In this document: one piece after another, positions 1 through 8,972 of the stretch
How positions within the stretch are numbered: position 1 is the stretch's first letter
Layout: every line of letters starts with the position of its first letter
Assembly: GCA_963922585.1 (NCBI GenBank)
Contig: CAWUIK010000002.1
Coordinates: 1-64,000, forward strand
Length of the DNA: 64,000 nucleotides
Reading direction: 5' to 3'
Source of the DNA: Parvicella sp963922585
Lineage (GTDB): Bacteria > Bacteroidota > Bacteroidia > Flavobacteriales_D > Parvicellaceae
Position numbers and translations under genes: made by a program
Notes under the pieces: model-generated
The model's database searches: none
Told to the model about the DNA's origin: nothing
What the model saw: the letters and a program-made list of their open reading frames with translations, nothing else

Positions 1-407
1 GAACATTCTAGTTCCAAAACTCCTCCTTTTACTTGTGTTACAGGATGTAATATTTTTTCATGAATTCTACCATAGCCTCTTCTTTCGTCTTTTGCACCAT
101 ATACCAAACGACCCAATCTTGTCCAAAATGCTCCTCCAGCACACATTACACAAGGTTCGAGTGTTACGTAAAGTGTACATTCGTTTAGGTATTTGTTTCC
201 CAAATATTCAGAAGCCACTGTAAATGCTTGCATTTCTGCGTGAGCCGTAAAATCGGTCAGCGCTTCAGTCAAATTATGTGTTCTACCTATTATCTGATTT
301 TTACATACGATAACTGCCCCTACTGGAACCTCGTCTCTATCCTTTGCGTTTTGGGCTTCTTTCAAAGCTTGTCGCATAAAATATTCATCGTTAAAAGGCT
401 GAAGCAT
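1..407 (-). CDS. tadA: tRNA-specific adenosine deaminase TadA (3' end cut by window edge)
   Basis: Deaminates adenosine 34 to inosine in the tRNA anticodon so that one tRNA can read several codons. The ATG lies at 405-407 and the frame is open to the window edge, giving about 135 of the usual 145-150 residues. The zinc-dependent cytidine/deoxycytidylate deaminase signature is complete: HAE near residue 54 (zinc His and proton-shuttle Glu) and PCVMC near residue 85 (two zinc Cys). The N-terminal DEYFMRQAL is typical of TadA rather than of cytosine or riboflavin deaminases. The start is 9 bases from the stop of convergent/co-oriented trhO at 416, another anticodon-34 modification enzyme. The last residues are outside the window. 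Confidence 0.9.
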   Translation of the reverse strand, partial: MLQPFNDEYFMRQALKEAQNAKDRDEVPVGAVIVCKNQIIGRTHNLTEALTDFTAHAEMQAFTVASEYLGNKYLNECTLYVTLEPCVMCAGGAFWTRLGRLVYGAKDERRGYGRIHEKILHPVTQVKGGVLELEC

Positions 408-415
408 AAATAATA

Positions 416-1456
416 TTAAGTGTTTTGCTTTTTAAATTTCAACACAGGAGATTTTCCTTTTTTGAAAATCTTGTTGCTCACGGTAAATCCTTTTCTTAAT
501 GCTTTTCTCTTTTCTGCGGGAAGTTCATATATCGATTTACACTCATCCGAACAGCAATGATTCATTTTTTCCTTGCAAGATTCACATTGAATAAACAATA
601 AATGACAGGCTTCATTGGCGCAGTTTACGTGATCGTCACATGGAGCTCCACACTGATGACATTGTGCTATTACATCCTCAGAAACACGCTCCCCTCTTCG
701 CTGATCGAACACAAAGTTTTTGCCCAAGAATTTATTTTCCAATCCTTCCTCTTTTACTTGTCTCACATATTCTATGATGCCTCCTTCGAGCTGAAAAACA
801 TTTTTAAATCCTTTGTGTTTGTAATACGCACTTGCTTTTTCGCATCTTATCCCACCAGTGCAATACATCACCAAGTTTTTATCTTCTTTGTGATCTTTCA
901 AATCCTCTTCTATAATCGGTAATGAATCTCTAAAAGTGTCCACATCAGGCGTTATTGCACCTTGGAAATGACCAATTTCTGATTCGTAATGATTTCTCAT
1001 GTCCACCAAAACGGTATTCTCTTGACTTATAATTTCGTTGAATTCTTTGGCTTTGAGATGAATTCCTTTGTTGGTCACATCAAAAGTATCGTCATTGAGA
1101 CCATCTGCTACGATTTTATCTCTAACTTTTACTTTGAGTTTCAAGAAGGATTTATTGTCTTGTTCGATGGCAATATTCAACCTAATATCCTTTAAAAATG
1201 GAATAGAATCCAAGAAATCTTTGAATTCGTAAAACCTTCTGGACGGTACAGACAATTGCGCATTGATTCCCTCTTTAGCAATATATATTCTTCCCAATAC
1301 TTCCATTGCATCCCAATGGATGAAAAGATAATTTCTAAAAATCTCGGTGTTTTTAATTTGATGGTACTGATAGAAAGAAATGGTCAAGCGATCTTCGCCA
1401 GACTCATCGATCAATTTGGCTCTCTCTTCAGCACTTAATTTATTGTACAGTTGCAT
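416..1456 (-). CDS. trhO: tRNA uridine(34) hydroxylase TrhO (rhodanese family, YceA)
   Basis: Hydroxylates uridine 34 of tRNA to 5-hydroxyuridine, using oxygen and a rhodanese-like active site. The protein has 346 residues, normal for the family: an N-terminal acylphosphatase-like domain (about 1-125), a rhodanese domain (about 140-235) with the active loop CTGGIRCE (Cys199 and Cys204), and a C-terminal Cys-rich segment (CHQCGAPC, CANEACH, CESCKEK, CCSDEC) likely to bind metal. It sits next to tadA, which also modifies position 34. Assignment is by whole-length family resemblance and is firm. Confidence 0.92.
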   Translation of the reverse strand: MQLYNKLSAEERAKLIDESGEDRLTISFYQYHQIKNTEIFRNYLFIHWDAMEVLGRIYIAKEGINAQLSVPSRRFYEFKDFLDSIPFLKDIRLNIAIEQDNKSFLKLKVKVRDKIVADGLNDDTFDVTNKGIHLKAKEFNEIISQENTVLVDMRNHYESEIGHFQGAITPDVDTFRDSLPIIEEDLKDHKEDKNLVMYCTGGIRCEKASAYYKHKGFKNVFQLEGGIIEYVRQVKEEGLENKFLGKNFVFDQRRGERVSEDVIAQCHQCGAPCDDHVNCANEACHLLFIQCESCKEKMNHCCSDECKSIYELPAEKRKALRKGFTVSNKIFKKGKSPVLKFKKQNT

Positions 1457-1829
1457 GCTATATCAATTATTTGGTGCTTAATAATGTGCAAAAGTAAGTC
1501 AAATTTTTCAAAATACCATCAAAGTTGGTTGGTCTTCTTTTTTTTGGCTGCCATTTCCTGCTGTTCGTTCCTAGTCCTCATCTGTGTGTCGGTAGATGTA
1601 AGATATTTCCAAGAGCTTCCATTGGTCGCTTTGTCTATATCACATCTTCAGAGACACACATCCTGCGGGCTATCCACTGCCATCAGGGGCAGAGTTAGGA
1701 TTTTAGTTTCAAAACTAATTTTCTAAATTCAAGATTTAAAAGAACATAAAAAAATTTATGAAACACAATTAAGTTTTTGTATTTAAATTTGTAGTAACAT
1801 TATTAGTTAACACTGCGTTAGCAAACAAC
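1457..1829. other. Intergenic stretch with a higher-GC patch
   Basis: No convincing gene is visible. About 1540-1700 is clearly richer in G and C than the surrounding DNA, and its minus strand reads through without many stops, but no recognised protein family appears and there is no plausible start. It may be a decayed or dispersed noncoding element. The stretch from 1740 on is AT-rich and probably holds the promoter of the antitoxin gene at 1830. Confidence 0.4.
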
Positions 1830-2048
1830 ATGACAACAAAAACCATTCATATAGACGAAAGCAACAAGTACGCTCAGGCATTTCTTGATTATTTAAAATC
1901 TTTAGATTTTGTAAAAATCGAAGAAAATGAAGATGTTGTTATTCCACAATGGCAACAAGATATTGTGAATGACCGTATCAAAAACACAAAAAGAGAAGAT
2001 TATCTTTCGCAAGAAGAATTTGAAAATAGTTTGAACCTAGATATATGA
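1830..2048 (+). CDS. Antitoxin of a RelE/ParE-type toxin-antitoxin pair
   Basis: A 72-residue acidic protein resembling the small antitoxins that precede RelE/ParE toxins in Bacteroidota. It starts TKTIHIDE, has the short hydrophobic segment QAFLDYLKSLDFVKI, and ends in an acidic, probably disordered tail (SQEEFENSL) of the kind that wraps a toxin. The stop TGA overlaps the ATG of the following toxin reading frame (ATGA at 2045-2048), the classic translational coupling of such pairs. The antitoxin frame is intact although the toxin frame is broken. Such antitoxins usually repress their own promoter; no operator was identified. Confidence 0.75.
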   Translation: MTTKTIHIDESNKYAQAFLDYLKSLDFVKIEENEDVVIPQWQQDIVNDRIKNTKREDYLSQEEFENSLNLDI

Positions 2049-2351
2049 AAACATTTCTTCTTGATTTTCATCCATTGTTAAATGAAGAAGTTCAGCAAAC
2101 TATCTCATACTTCAATGCTAAATCAAAAGGATTAGGGGCAAAATTCTACAAAGATTTAAAATAGGTTGCCAAAAACTCAAAACAAATCCTTACTATCAAA
2201 TAAGATATAACGACACTATATGTTACCACTTAGTAAATTTCCCTACATGATTCATTTTAGCGTAGATGAGTATAAAAACAAAGTATTCATTGAGGCAATA
2301 TTTAATACCAGTCAAAACCCTGATGATCACTGGGGTACAAGATTCAAATAA
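2045..2351 (+). pseudogene. Broken RelE/ParE-family toxin
   Basis: Translation in three pieces gives a RelE/ParE plasmid-stabilisation toxin. Piece one runs from the ATG at 2045 (LDFHPLLNEEVQQTISYF, then KSKGLGAKFYKDLK) to a stop at 2162-2164. Piece two, in another frame, reads QKLKTNPYYQIRYNDT and runs to about 2247. Piece three, in another frame again, reads MIHFSVDEYKNKVFIEAIF followed by NTSQNPDDHW and ends at TAA 2349-2351. Two single-base losses explain the frame changes. The toxin is therefore very probably inactive, while its antitoxin at 1830 is intact. Sequencing errors are the alternative explanation. Confidence 0.75.
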
Positions 2352-2475
2352 AATATTTTACAATACTAGAATTTCTTTCTTAAATCGATTTCCTTATGGA
2401 ATACATTTTCAATTAAATGGAAATAATGTTCTTATTCTAGGAATTTTCGCTATGAAAGACAATCCCAAAAAGTAG
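2349..2475 (+). pseudogene. C-terminal remnant of a second RelE/ParE-like toxin
   Basis: Directly after the first broken toxin the reading frame contains NRFPYGIHFQLNGNNVLILG followed by IFAMKDNPKK and a stop at 2473-2475. This matches the usual C-terminal strand pattern of ParE/RelE toxins (PY-I-F-V--N-V-VLAVFH---DP--W). No start or N-terminal half fits it, so it looks like the tail of a second, mostly deleted toxin. It is short, so the call is moderate. Confidence 0.5.
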
Positions 2476-2536
2476 AGGGTTTAATTTTGTTTGGTTATGC
2501 GTTCATAAGTAAGGTTACATCATTAGTTTTTCATTA

Positions 2537-2830
2537 TTATTCATTTTTTTCTCTAAAATATTCTACTCCTAGCGAATCATAACAAACAAAATCCCCATAA
2601 TTTACTTTATTTACTAACGAACACTGACACGCTACTTTATTAAAGGAGTATGTTCTAAGAATTACTGTATCGTTTTTTAATACTGTTGTTGAAGATACAA
2701 GCTCTCCATTTTTATCAAAAACTGTATCAGATTCAACTACAGAACTTTTGCTATTTATTATTGCTTCATTAGTGTTTCTTCCGCAAAAAGAAAAAATTAC
2801 AACAGGAATTATCAACAAGAAAACTTTCAT
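2537..2830 (-). CDS. Small lipoprotein of unknown function
   Basis: A 97-residue protein. The start chosen at 2830 gives MKVFLLIIPVVIFSFC, a short signal peptide ending at a lipobox-like Cys; a longer reading from 2866 would put 12 unlikely residues before it. After the Cys the mature part is short and polar (SSVVESDTVFDKNGELVSST), with repeated DTV-type turns suggesting small beta strands, and three further Cys in the C-terminal third (CQCSLVNK, FVCYD). No family was recognised. It stands alone between the broken toxin remnants and the ATPase. Confidence 0.6.
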   Translation of the reverse strand: MKVFLLIIPVVIFSFCGRNTNEAIINSKSSVVESDTVFDKNGELVSSTTVLKNDTVILRTYSFNKVACQCSLVNKVNYGDFVCYDSLGVEYFREKNE

Positions 2831-2985
2831 ATATCTATAATTTAATGTTTGTATATCTCGCACCATTGGTTCCGATAATCACAGGAATTTTACCCTGCAT
2901 TTTACATTTGCTATTTTCATTTCTTAATTTCATTTTACAATATCTAACTAAATAACCCTCAAAGTTATTCAATCCTTACACTTTC

Positions 2986-4182
2986 TCAATACAAAAAACC
3001 AAACATCCATAATGGGAGGGTGTTTTGATGTGCATATTCGATATTATCTTTAACCAAATAGGCATCTGAAACACCATTAATTTGTTTGTTTTCTTTGTTT
3101 TTTCCTCCTATCTCAAAAGTAAATTTATTATTGATTAAAAAATCTCCTTTATCTGTATAATTCACTTTATTTTGATAGGAAACTTGATTTAGAAAAAAGG
3201 TTTCTCTTATATTTCCCACATTGGTATTATTGTATGAAAGTAAGTGCATCAGATTTGTATTGTCTAAATAGATTTTGTTGGGTTTTTGTAAAGCACTTAC
3301 ACCGAAAGTGTCTTTATACAAGTTTTTGGTTAGTCCTGCTTCTTCCAAATAATTGAGATAAGTCAATAAAGTAGTACGATTGATCTGAATTTTCTCACTC
3401 AACTTTGTTGTGTTAGGTGTAAAAGGAACTGACTCTGCAATGACTACCAAAAGTTGTTTTATTTTGGAAATAAAAGCGATGTCAAATTTTCGATGTTGTG
3501 GCAATTCTACTTCGAGAATAAAATTAATTACCTCTTGCAATCTTTGTAAATATAAGTCTGGTATTTCTTTGTAGAAAGGATAAAAGCCACTTTTAAGATA
3601 GGTATTGAAATATTGTAAGGGTCTTATTTTTTCATTTACTTCTGAAGAGATTGCACCTGCTTGGCTTAAAAGTTCTTCCAAATTATACTTATTAAAAGTC
3701 AAACCATGCTCAATGGATAAATATTCACGATAAGACAAACCTTGCATAGTAAAAACTACGGCTCTTCTGCTCAAATCTGCTCTTGCGTTCAATATTTCTA
3801 GTAAAGAAGAACCCGTGAAAACAATTTTTAGTTCGGGATAGTTGTCGTAAAAGTTTTTTAGCAATTGAGACCAACCTTCATATTTATGTACTTCGTCTAG
3901 AAACAAATACTTTCCTCCGTTTTGAGCAAATTCTATAACCAAATCATCTAAACCGTTATTGGAAAACCATAAATCATCCAAACTCACATAAAGTGTTTCG
4001 TTCATTTTGTCTGCCAAATGTAATTTGATATATTGCAACATCAAGGTAGTTTTTCCGACACCTCTACTTCCTTTTATGCCTACCAATTGAGCATCCCAAT
4101 ATATTTCATTCATTATGGAACGAGTAAATTCTGTCGAAGTATTTTGAACTTTCTTTTGAAAAGTATCTATTAGTCTTTGCAT
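2986..4182 (-). CDS. AAA-family ATPase with C-terminal DUF4143 domain
   Basis: A 398-residue protein of the large family of AAA ATPases with DUF4143 common in Bacteroidota. Walker A is GSRGVGKTT (about residues 38-46), Walker B is YLFLDEVHKY (about 93-102), and a sensor-like FTGSS follows near 121. The middle holds a winged-helix-like part (KLSEKIQINRTTLLTYLNYL), and the C-terminal part resembles DUF4143 nuclease-like folds (FTFEIGGKNKENKQI, ending in PLWMFGFLY). Function in this family is not settled; some members are linked to mobile DNA or toxin-antitoxin loci, and here it lies close to one. Flanked by AT-rich spacers, it appears to be transcribed alone. Confidence 0.8.
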   Translation of the reverse strand: MQRLIDTFQKKVQNTSTEFTRSIMNEIYWDAQLVGIKGSRGVGKTTLMLQYIKLHLADKMNETLYVSLDDLWFSNNGLDDLVIEFAQNGGKYLFLDEVHKYEGWSQLLKNFYDNYPELKIVFTGSSLLEILNARADLSRRAVVFTMQGLSYREYLSIEHGLTFNKYNLEELLSQAGAISSEVNEKIRPLQYFNTYLKSGFYPFYKEIPDLYLQRLQEVINFILEVELPQHRKFDIAFISKIKQLLVVIAESVPFTPNTTKLSEKIQINRTTLLTYLNYLEEAGLTKNLYKDTFGVSALQKPNKIYLDNTNLMHLLSYNNTNVGNIRETFFLNQVSYQNKVNYTDKGDFLINNKFTFEIGGKNKENKQINGVSDAYLVKDNIEYAHQNTLPLWMFGFLY

Positions 4183-4321
4183 ATAATTTCTTATGATGAA
4201 CTACAAAGATATAAAATGTTTATTACAATAAACAAAAAAAGAAAATATTGTTTATATAAATATACAAAAAGAAATTTTTGAGTATGATTTTATGAATTTT
4301 CAACCGAAATAATTTTCATAA

Positions 4322-5977
4322 CTATTCAATCTTCGTTTCTTTTAAGTTTAGCATATTCAGAGAGTTTCCTTTCAGTCCTGAAACTTTTTTATTCAAAAAA
4401 CGAAGTGTTTCAGCATAGAATAATGGTATCACTGGCGCTTCATCGTGAATGATTTGTTGCATATCTTTGTAATATTCATATCGAAGCGCTGTACTGTCTT
4501 CAATCAGCGCCAATTCATACAATTCGTCAAATGTATTGTTTTTGAAATGGGTATAATTCAAACCATTTTCTGGATAGAAATTCTTACTGTAAAACAATTG
4601 AAAATAATTAATCGCGTCAGGATAATCTGCTATCCAACTTTTGCGGTAAAAAGTGGCTTCAAACTGCGCTATAGATTGCCCCATATAACTTGGTGATAAA
4701 ATATCGATGTTGACCTTCAGTCCTAAATCTTCCAAAGATTTTTGAATGTAGGTACACATTGCGGTGTACTCTGCAGTAGCCACCAATGTGATTTTTGGAA
4801 TATCTTTATTGGATGCATAGCCCGCCTCTGAAAGCAATTTTTTGGCTTTGTCCAGATCGTATTTAAATCCTTCTATGGCATATTTTTCATATCCAGGCAT
4901 TCCTTTGGGAACAAAACCAGTTGTGGCTGGTGTTCCGATATTGTTTCTTAGATGTTTTACCAAAGACTCCATATCTATGGCATAACCAATAGCCTGTCTT
5001 ACTTTTTGATGACTTAAAGGACTGTTTTTGACACTAGGAATTCTATCATCCACTAATATACCGATATAATCTGTATTTAGCCAGGGTGTTTTTTGAAGGT
5101 AAAAATCATCTTCTAATTTTGGATTTAATGTTCCATCTGCTTGTATCAACTCATCTTTTTCATCTTCATTCAATCCCGAAATCATTTCGAGTTTACCATT
5201 GGTAAACTCAACAAATTCTACATGTCTATCTTTGATAAATGTAATGGCTACAGCATCTAAATAAGGTAATGGATTTCCTTCTTTGTCTTTTTCAAAATAT
5301 TCTGGATTTTTACCCAAAACCATTTTTACATTTCTTTTCCATTTCTTGAATACAAACGGGCCTGTTCCTATCGGATTTTCTCCAAAATCGTTTCCAAAAA
5401 AGGAAATTGCACTACTTGGAACAACACTACAATAAGGAAGAGAAAGTTGATATAAAAATGAAGGTTGTGGTTTTTCTAAGTAAATTTTCACAATATAATC
5501 GCCTTCCGTTAGAATTCCCTTAAATTCTGAATTAGGTCCTCTATCTATGTTTTTGAAGATATACTGCCCTGGTGATGCAGTAGAAGGGTCGATGATTCTT
5601 AATAGAGAATATACTACATCTTTTGAAGTTACTTTTCTTTCGTTTTCACCTTTGAAAATAGCATGATTATGGAATTTCACATCTTCTCTCAAATAGAAAG
5701 TATAGACTTTACCGTCACTTGATATGTCCCATGAAGAAGCAATTGCAGGAACAACGTTCATGTTTTCATCTAATGTAACCAAACCGTTAAAGATTTGATT
5801 TACCGCCAAAAAATCCTCAAATCTCCTTACCAAAGCAGGGTCTAAAGTGTTGATTCCAGCAGATTCGTTGTACCTAAAAACGGTTTTCCCGTCATTCGAG
5901 TGATCTGAATCTTTGTTGCTACATCCAATTAAGATAAAAGCAAACAACAATAACGTTATTGATTTTTGTAATGACAT
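4322..5977 (-). CDS. ABC transporter solute-binding lipoprotein, family 5 (peptide type)
   Basis: A 551-residue extracytoplasmic binding protein of the OppA/DppA family. It begins with a lipoprotein signal (LLLFAFILIGC, Cys19), followed by the family's opening NTLDPALVRRFEDFLAVNQI and the hallmark of the first lobe, WDISSDGKVYTFYLREDVKF. The second lobe includes VRQAIGYAIDMESLV and the closing APVIPLFYAETLRF. Family members capture peptides or nickel for import. No permease or ATPase genes lie beside it, so the partner transporter and the substrate cannot be told from this window. Confidence 0.88.
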   Translation of the reverse strand: MSLQKSITLLLFAFILIGCSNKDSDHSNDGKTVFRYNESAGINTLDPALVRRFEDFLAVNQIFNGLVTLDENMNVVPAIASSWDISSDGKVYTFYLREDVKFHNHAIFKGENERKVTSKDVVYSLLRIIDPSTASPGQYIFKNIDRGPNSEFKGILTEGDYIVKIYLEKPQPSFLYQLSLPYCSVVPSSAISFFGNDFGENPIGTGPFVFKKWKRNVKMVLGKNPEYFEKDKEGNPLPYLDAVAITFIKDRHVEFVEFTNGKLEMISGLNEDEKDELIQADGTLNPKLEDDFYLQKTPWLNTDYIGILVDDRIPSVKNSPLSHQKVRQAIGYAIDMESLVKHLRNNIGTPATTGFVPKGMPGYEKYAIEGFKYDLDKAKKLLSEAGYASNKDIPKITLVATAEYTAMCTYIQKSLEDLGLKVNIDILSPSYMGQSIAQFEATFYRKSWIADYPDAINYFQLFYSKNFYPENGLNYTHFKNNTFDELYELALIEDSTALRYEYYKDMQQIIHDEAPVIPLFYAETLRFLNKKVSGLKGNSLNMLNLKETKIE

Positions 5978-6054
5978 AAGTTGAAATATTATCTTGTAAT
6001 ATTACGAAATCAGTTCGCACCAATTCATTCAAAAACTAAGAATTACTAACAAGA

Positions 6055-7647
6055 TTACTTGGATAAGGTGGGGACAATCACTTTTAAGTCGCTCGAAAAG
6101 CAATCTGATGCTTGAAGAAGTATCTCTAAATATTCTTCTTTTCCAACGCTTATAAAGTCATCAATAAAACCTTGTGATCGCTCATTCAGTTTGCTATTAG
6201 GGAAATACGTTTTTTGTAAAGCCACAATTTTTTGAATGCCTGCTTCTTCTCTTAATTTGAGATCTTGAAAAACTTTTTTGTCGAGTTTCTTGATGAATTT
6301 TTCCATTCTTTTCAACTCAGCAGACATCATCTTTTGGTGGTTTTTGAGCAATCGATTGGTTTTTTGTTCTAATCCATCAAAGTATTGCTTTAGTTTTTCT
6401 TTATCGTCTTCAAAATCTACTTCGGGAGTGGTGTTTTTATTTATAAAAAGTTGAATTAATTCATCTTCATGTAAGCCCAAGTCGCTGAATGACAATTGAT
6501 ATTTCTCAAAGGTTTCCAAATGTTGAGACGAAACGAAAACAAAACTGTCTCTCAAAACCAAAAGCGGAAAAGTCACTTTATAATCTTCAAAATTTGATTT
6601 CAATTGAAGCCAATACGCCAACTCTCCTGGTCCACCTATATAAGCAATGTTGGGCAAAACAAATTCTTCATAAAGAGGTCTAAAAACAGCATTGGGACTT
6701 ATACTTGTAATATTTGTCTCCAAAACATTTCGCATTTCATCTTCTGTAAACTCAAGATTGGTGTTAAGGATAGAAAATCCTCGTTGCGTTTTTACAATCC
6801 TTTCTCTCAACCCGTCTTCTATATAGAATAAGTTGATATTTCGAGAATGCACCTGAATATGATAACCTAATTTACTGAGTTCTTGATTGGTATTTTCGAT
6901 ATTTTGATGCGTATTTTGTTCAAAAAGTTCTCTTTCAAAAAGCGGTAAACTCATTTTTTTTAAATCCACATCATCACCATCGATGATGATGATTTGTTCA
7001 CCAAAAAAACATTGCACCCAATATCTTGTAGCATCAGACCAATTGGTCATTTCAAAAGATTTTTCAAAAATTTCTTTGAGATATTTGGCGCTCAAAGAAG
7101 TTCCTACAGCAGATTTGAATTGCTCAAAAGTATCCACAAAAACTTTTGGTTGAAGACGTCCCAACGGTCCTTCTGCGGGGTTTTTTGAAGCGATTTTTAT
7201 ATTTTGAGTTTTAAAATTATTGACTTCATCAAAATCATGATCTTCGCTTGCCAACCAAAAAATGGGTAAAACTTTATAGTTTGGGTAAGATTTATTGAGT
7301 GTTTCCGCCAATTTGATGATAGAAATTATTTTATGTATAAAATATTTTGCGCCACCATATAATGAAAGTTGGTGCCCTGTGGTAACCGTAAAAGTGTTTT
7401 CGTTGCGTAATTCATTCAGGATTTTTGGAGGCTCAATATTACTTTTAGCATATTGATTGACCAATGCCTGATGCAAAATTGTTCTTTTTGAATTGTTAAA
7501 CTGAACTCTTGAAAATTGTTTTCCAAAAGATTCAATACTTGGAAATTCAGTAACAAATTGAGATAAACGACCATCTTTGTTTACATAATCATTAACGATT
7601 TTAGACAAGCCTGTCTGTTTTACCTTCAATATGCTACAATCACTCAT
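6055..7647 (-). CDS. bshC: Bacillithiol biosynthesis cysteine-adding enzyme BshC
   Basis: Adds cysteine to glucosaminyl-malate in the last step of bacillithiol synthesis, so the organism probably uses bacillithiol as its low-molecular-weight thiol. The 530 residues match the family length. Family motifs seen: TGHQLSLYGGAKYF (about 108-121), PIFWLASEDHDFDEV (about 148-162), RPLYEEFVLPNIAYIGGPGE (about 330-350) and a C-terminal coiled-coil segment (KLKQYFDGLEQKTNRLL). BshA and BshB are not in the window, as is usual because bshC is often separate. Confidence 0.93.
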   Translation of the reverse strand: MSDCSILKVKQTGLSKIVNDYVNKDGRLSQFVTEFPSIESFGKQFSRVQFNNSKRTILHQALVNQYAKSNIEPPKILNELRNENTFTVTTGHQLSLYGGAKYFIHKIISIIKLAETLNKSYPNYKVLPIFWLASEDHDFDEVNNFKTQNIKIASKNPAEGPLGRLQPKVFVDTFEQFKSAVGTSLSAKYLKEIFEKSFEMTNWSDATRYWVQCFFGEQIIIIDGDDVDLKKMSLPLFERELFEQNTHQNIENTNQELSKLGYHIQVHSRNINLFYIEDGLRERIVKTQRGFSILNTNLEFTEDEMRNVLETNITSISPNAVFRPLYEEFVLPNIAYIGGPGELAYWLQLKSNFEDYKVTFPLLVLRDSFVFVSSQHLETFEKYQLSFSDLGLHEDELIQLFINKNTTPEVDFEDDKEKLKQYFDGLEQKTNRLLKNHQKMMSAELKRMEKFIKKLDKKVFQDLKLREEAGIQKIVALQKTYFPNSKLNERSQGFIDDFISVGKEEYLEILLQASDCFSSDLKVIVPTLSK

Positions 7648-7733
7648 GTTTACAAAAATATACTAAATACTTTAGATGGAACAAGTGATGTACAAAAATT
7701 TAAATTACAATAGTATGATTAGTCAACAAGATG

Positions 7734-8783
7734 CTACATTTCAACCTCAAAATATACAGGAAGATGATCTGAAATGCCTCCATAATAATTTGAGCCTCCG
7801 TATGTTCTATTGGGAGTAGCATTGCCCTCTTTGTCTATATACATCATCCAGTCTTCTTTCAGTATGACAGCCCCTGGAGTTTTCAATTTTGTTTTTAACC
7901 CATTTGTAACAATTATATTATCTAAACATCCCCATTCTCCTTTATAATTGTAAGTTCCGAAGCCTTTAATATGATTATCTAATTGAAGATTTACCAAATG
8001 CGATTCAGAATCTAATTCTTGCGCCCCCAAAACTGCATAAATGCTATTATCAGTTGGATAATCATTCATATCTCCTACAATGATAATGTTTTGTGTTTCC
8101 CACTGAGGAATATTTTCTGAGATATGATTTTTGAGTGTTTTGGCAGCATTTTCTCTTTTATAAGAAGACGCTTCAGCCCCTCCCCTTCTTGATGACCAAT
8201 GATTTACATATACGTGTAGAATATTTTTGGATTTAATAACTTCAAACTTGCAATATAAAATATCTCTCGTTCTGTAACTTTCATCATCTGCAATAGACAA
8301 CAAAATGGGTTGGCTATCTAATAGTTTAAATTTAGTAGTATTATAAAGAGCAGCCACATCTATACCTCTGGCATCTGGGCTATCAAAATGAACAATATCA
8401 AAGTAGCTGTCCTTCAACACCGTTTGTGAAACTAAGTCTTTTACTACTTCATAATTTTCAACTTCACAAAGACCAATAATGTCTGGCCCTCCAGTTTCTG
8501 AATTCATTGCATCTATCACTTTAGATAAATCTGCTAATTTTTTTATGTATTTTTCCGAATTCCACTCTGTTTCAGATGTTGGCAAAAACCACTCGTCTTC
8601 TGTTTTAGGATCATCAATGGTATCAAAAAGGTTTTCTACGTTATAAAAACCAATATTATAAGTTTGTAAATCTTGTTGAATATTTACGCTATCGTTTTTT
8701 TCAATACTAGAATTAGTAACTTCTGAAGAATTACAAGAAATAAAAAAAAGAGATAAAAATCCAATGATGAAAAATTGTTTCAT
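7734..8783 (-). CDS. Endonuclease/exonuclease/phosphatase-fold lipoprotein
   Basis: A 349-residue secreted protein of the EEP superfamily. An N-terminal lipoprotein signal (MKQFFIIGFLSLFFISC, Cys17) is followed by the EEP signatures in order: FYNVENLFDT (about 47-56), IGLCEVENYEV (metal-binding Glu, about 101), VYVNHWSSRRGG (about 190), VGDMNDYPTDNS (about 235) and SDHLPVYFE at the C-terminus (catalytic Asp-His). All catalytic residues are present. The substrate (nucleic acid, phosphoester or lipid) cannot be predicted. Similar proteins are frequent on the Bacteroidota cell surface. Confidence 0.85.
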   Translation of the reverse strand: MKQFFIIGFLSLFFISCNSSEVTNSSIEKNDSVNIQQDLQTYNIGFYNVENLFDTIDDPKTEDEWFLPTSETEWNSEKYIKKLADLSKVIDAMNSETGGPDIIGLCEVENYEVVKDLVSQTVLKDSYFDIVHFDSPDARGIDVAALYNTTKFKLLDSQPILLSIADDESYRTRDILYCKFEVIKSKNILHVYVNHWSSRRGGAEASSYKRENAAKTLKNHISENIPQWETQNIIIVGDMNDYPTDNSIYAVLGAQELDSESHLVNLQLDNHIKGFGTYNYKGEWGCLDNIIVTNGLKTKLKTPGAVILKEDWMMYIDKEGNATPNRTYGGSNYYGGISDHLPVYFEVEM

Positions 8784-8953
8784 AAGTGCTTTTTAGTTTA
8801 AGTTTGCTAAAATAAGGATATTTCATTTAAATTATATGCTTTAAATACAAAAGATAACTATTTGGCAAGAAAAAGTAGATTAATTTAGTGCTAAAAAGAA
8901 TATTTGTTGATAAAATATGGGCAAATATCCTTTTAAAAACGCAAACGAAAACC

Positions 8954-8961
8954 TATCTTTG
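8954..8961 (+). promoter_or_regulatory. Candidate -7 box for dnaX (TATCTTTG)
   Basis: Matches the Bacteroidota primary sigma -7 consensus TAnnTTTG, 11 bases before the dnaX ATG at 8973, which would give a very short leader. No clear TTTG -33 box is seen at the usual distance, so the call is moderate. Confidence 0.45.
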
Positions 8962-8972
8962 TGACTCAATAA

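Noticed and set aside
2266..2475. A 69-codon plus-strand reading frame presented as one gene
   Set aside because: Its first part is out of frame with the broken toxin and shows no family resemblance. Only its tail fits a second toxin remnant, which I listed as a pseudogene.
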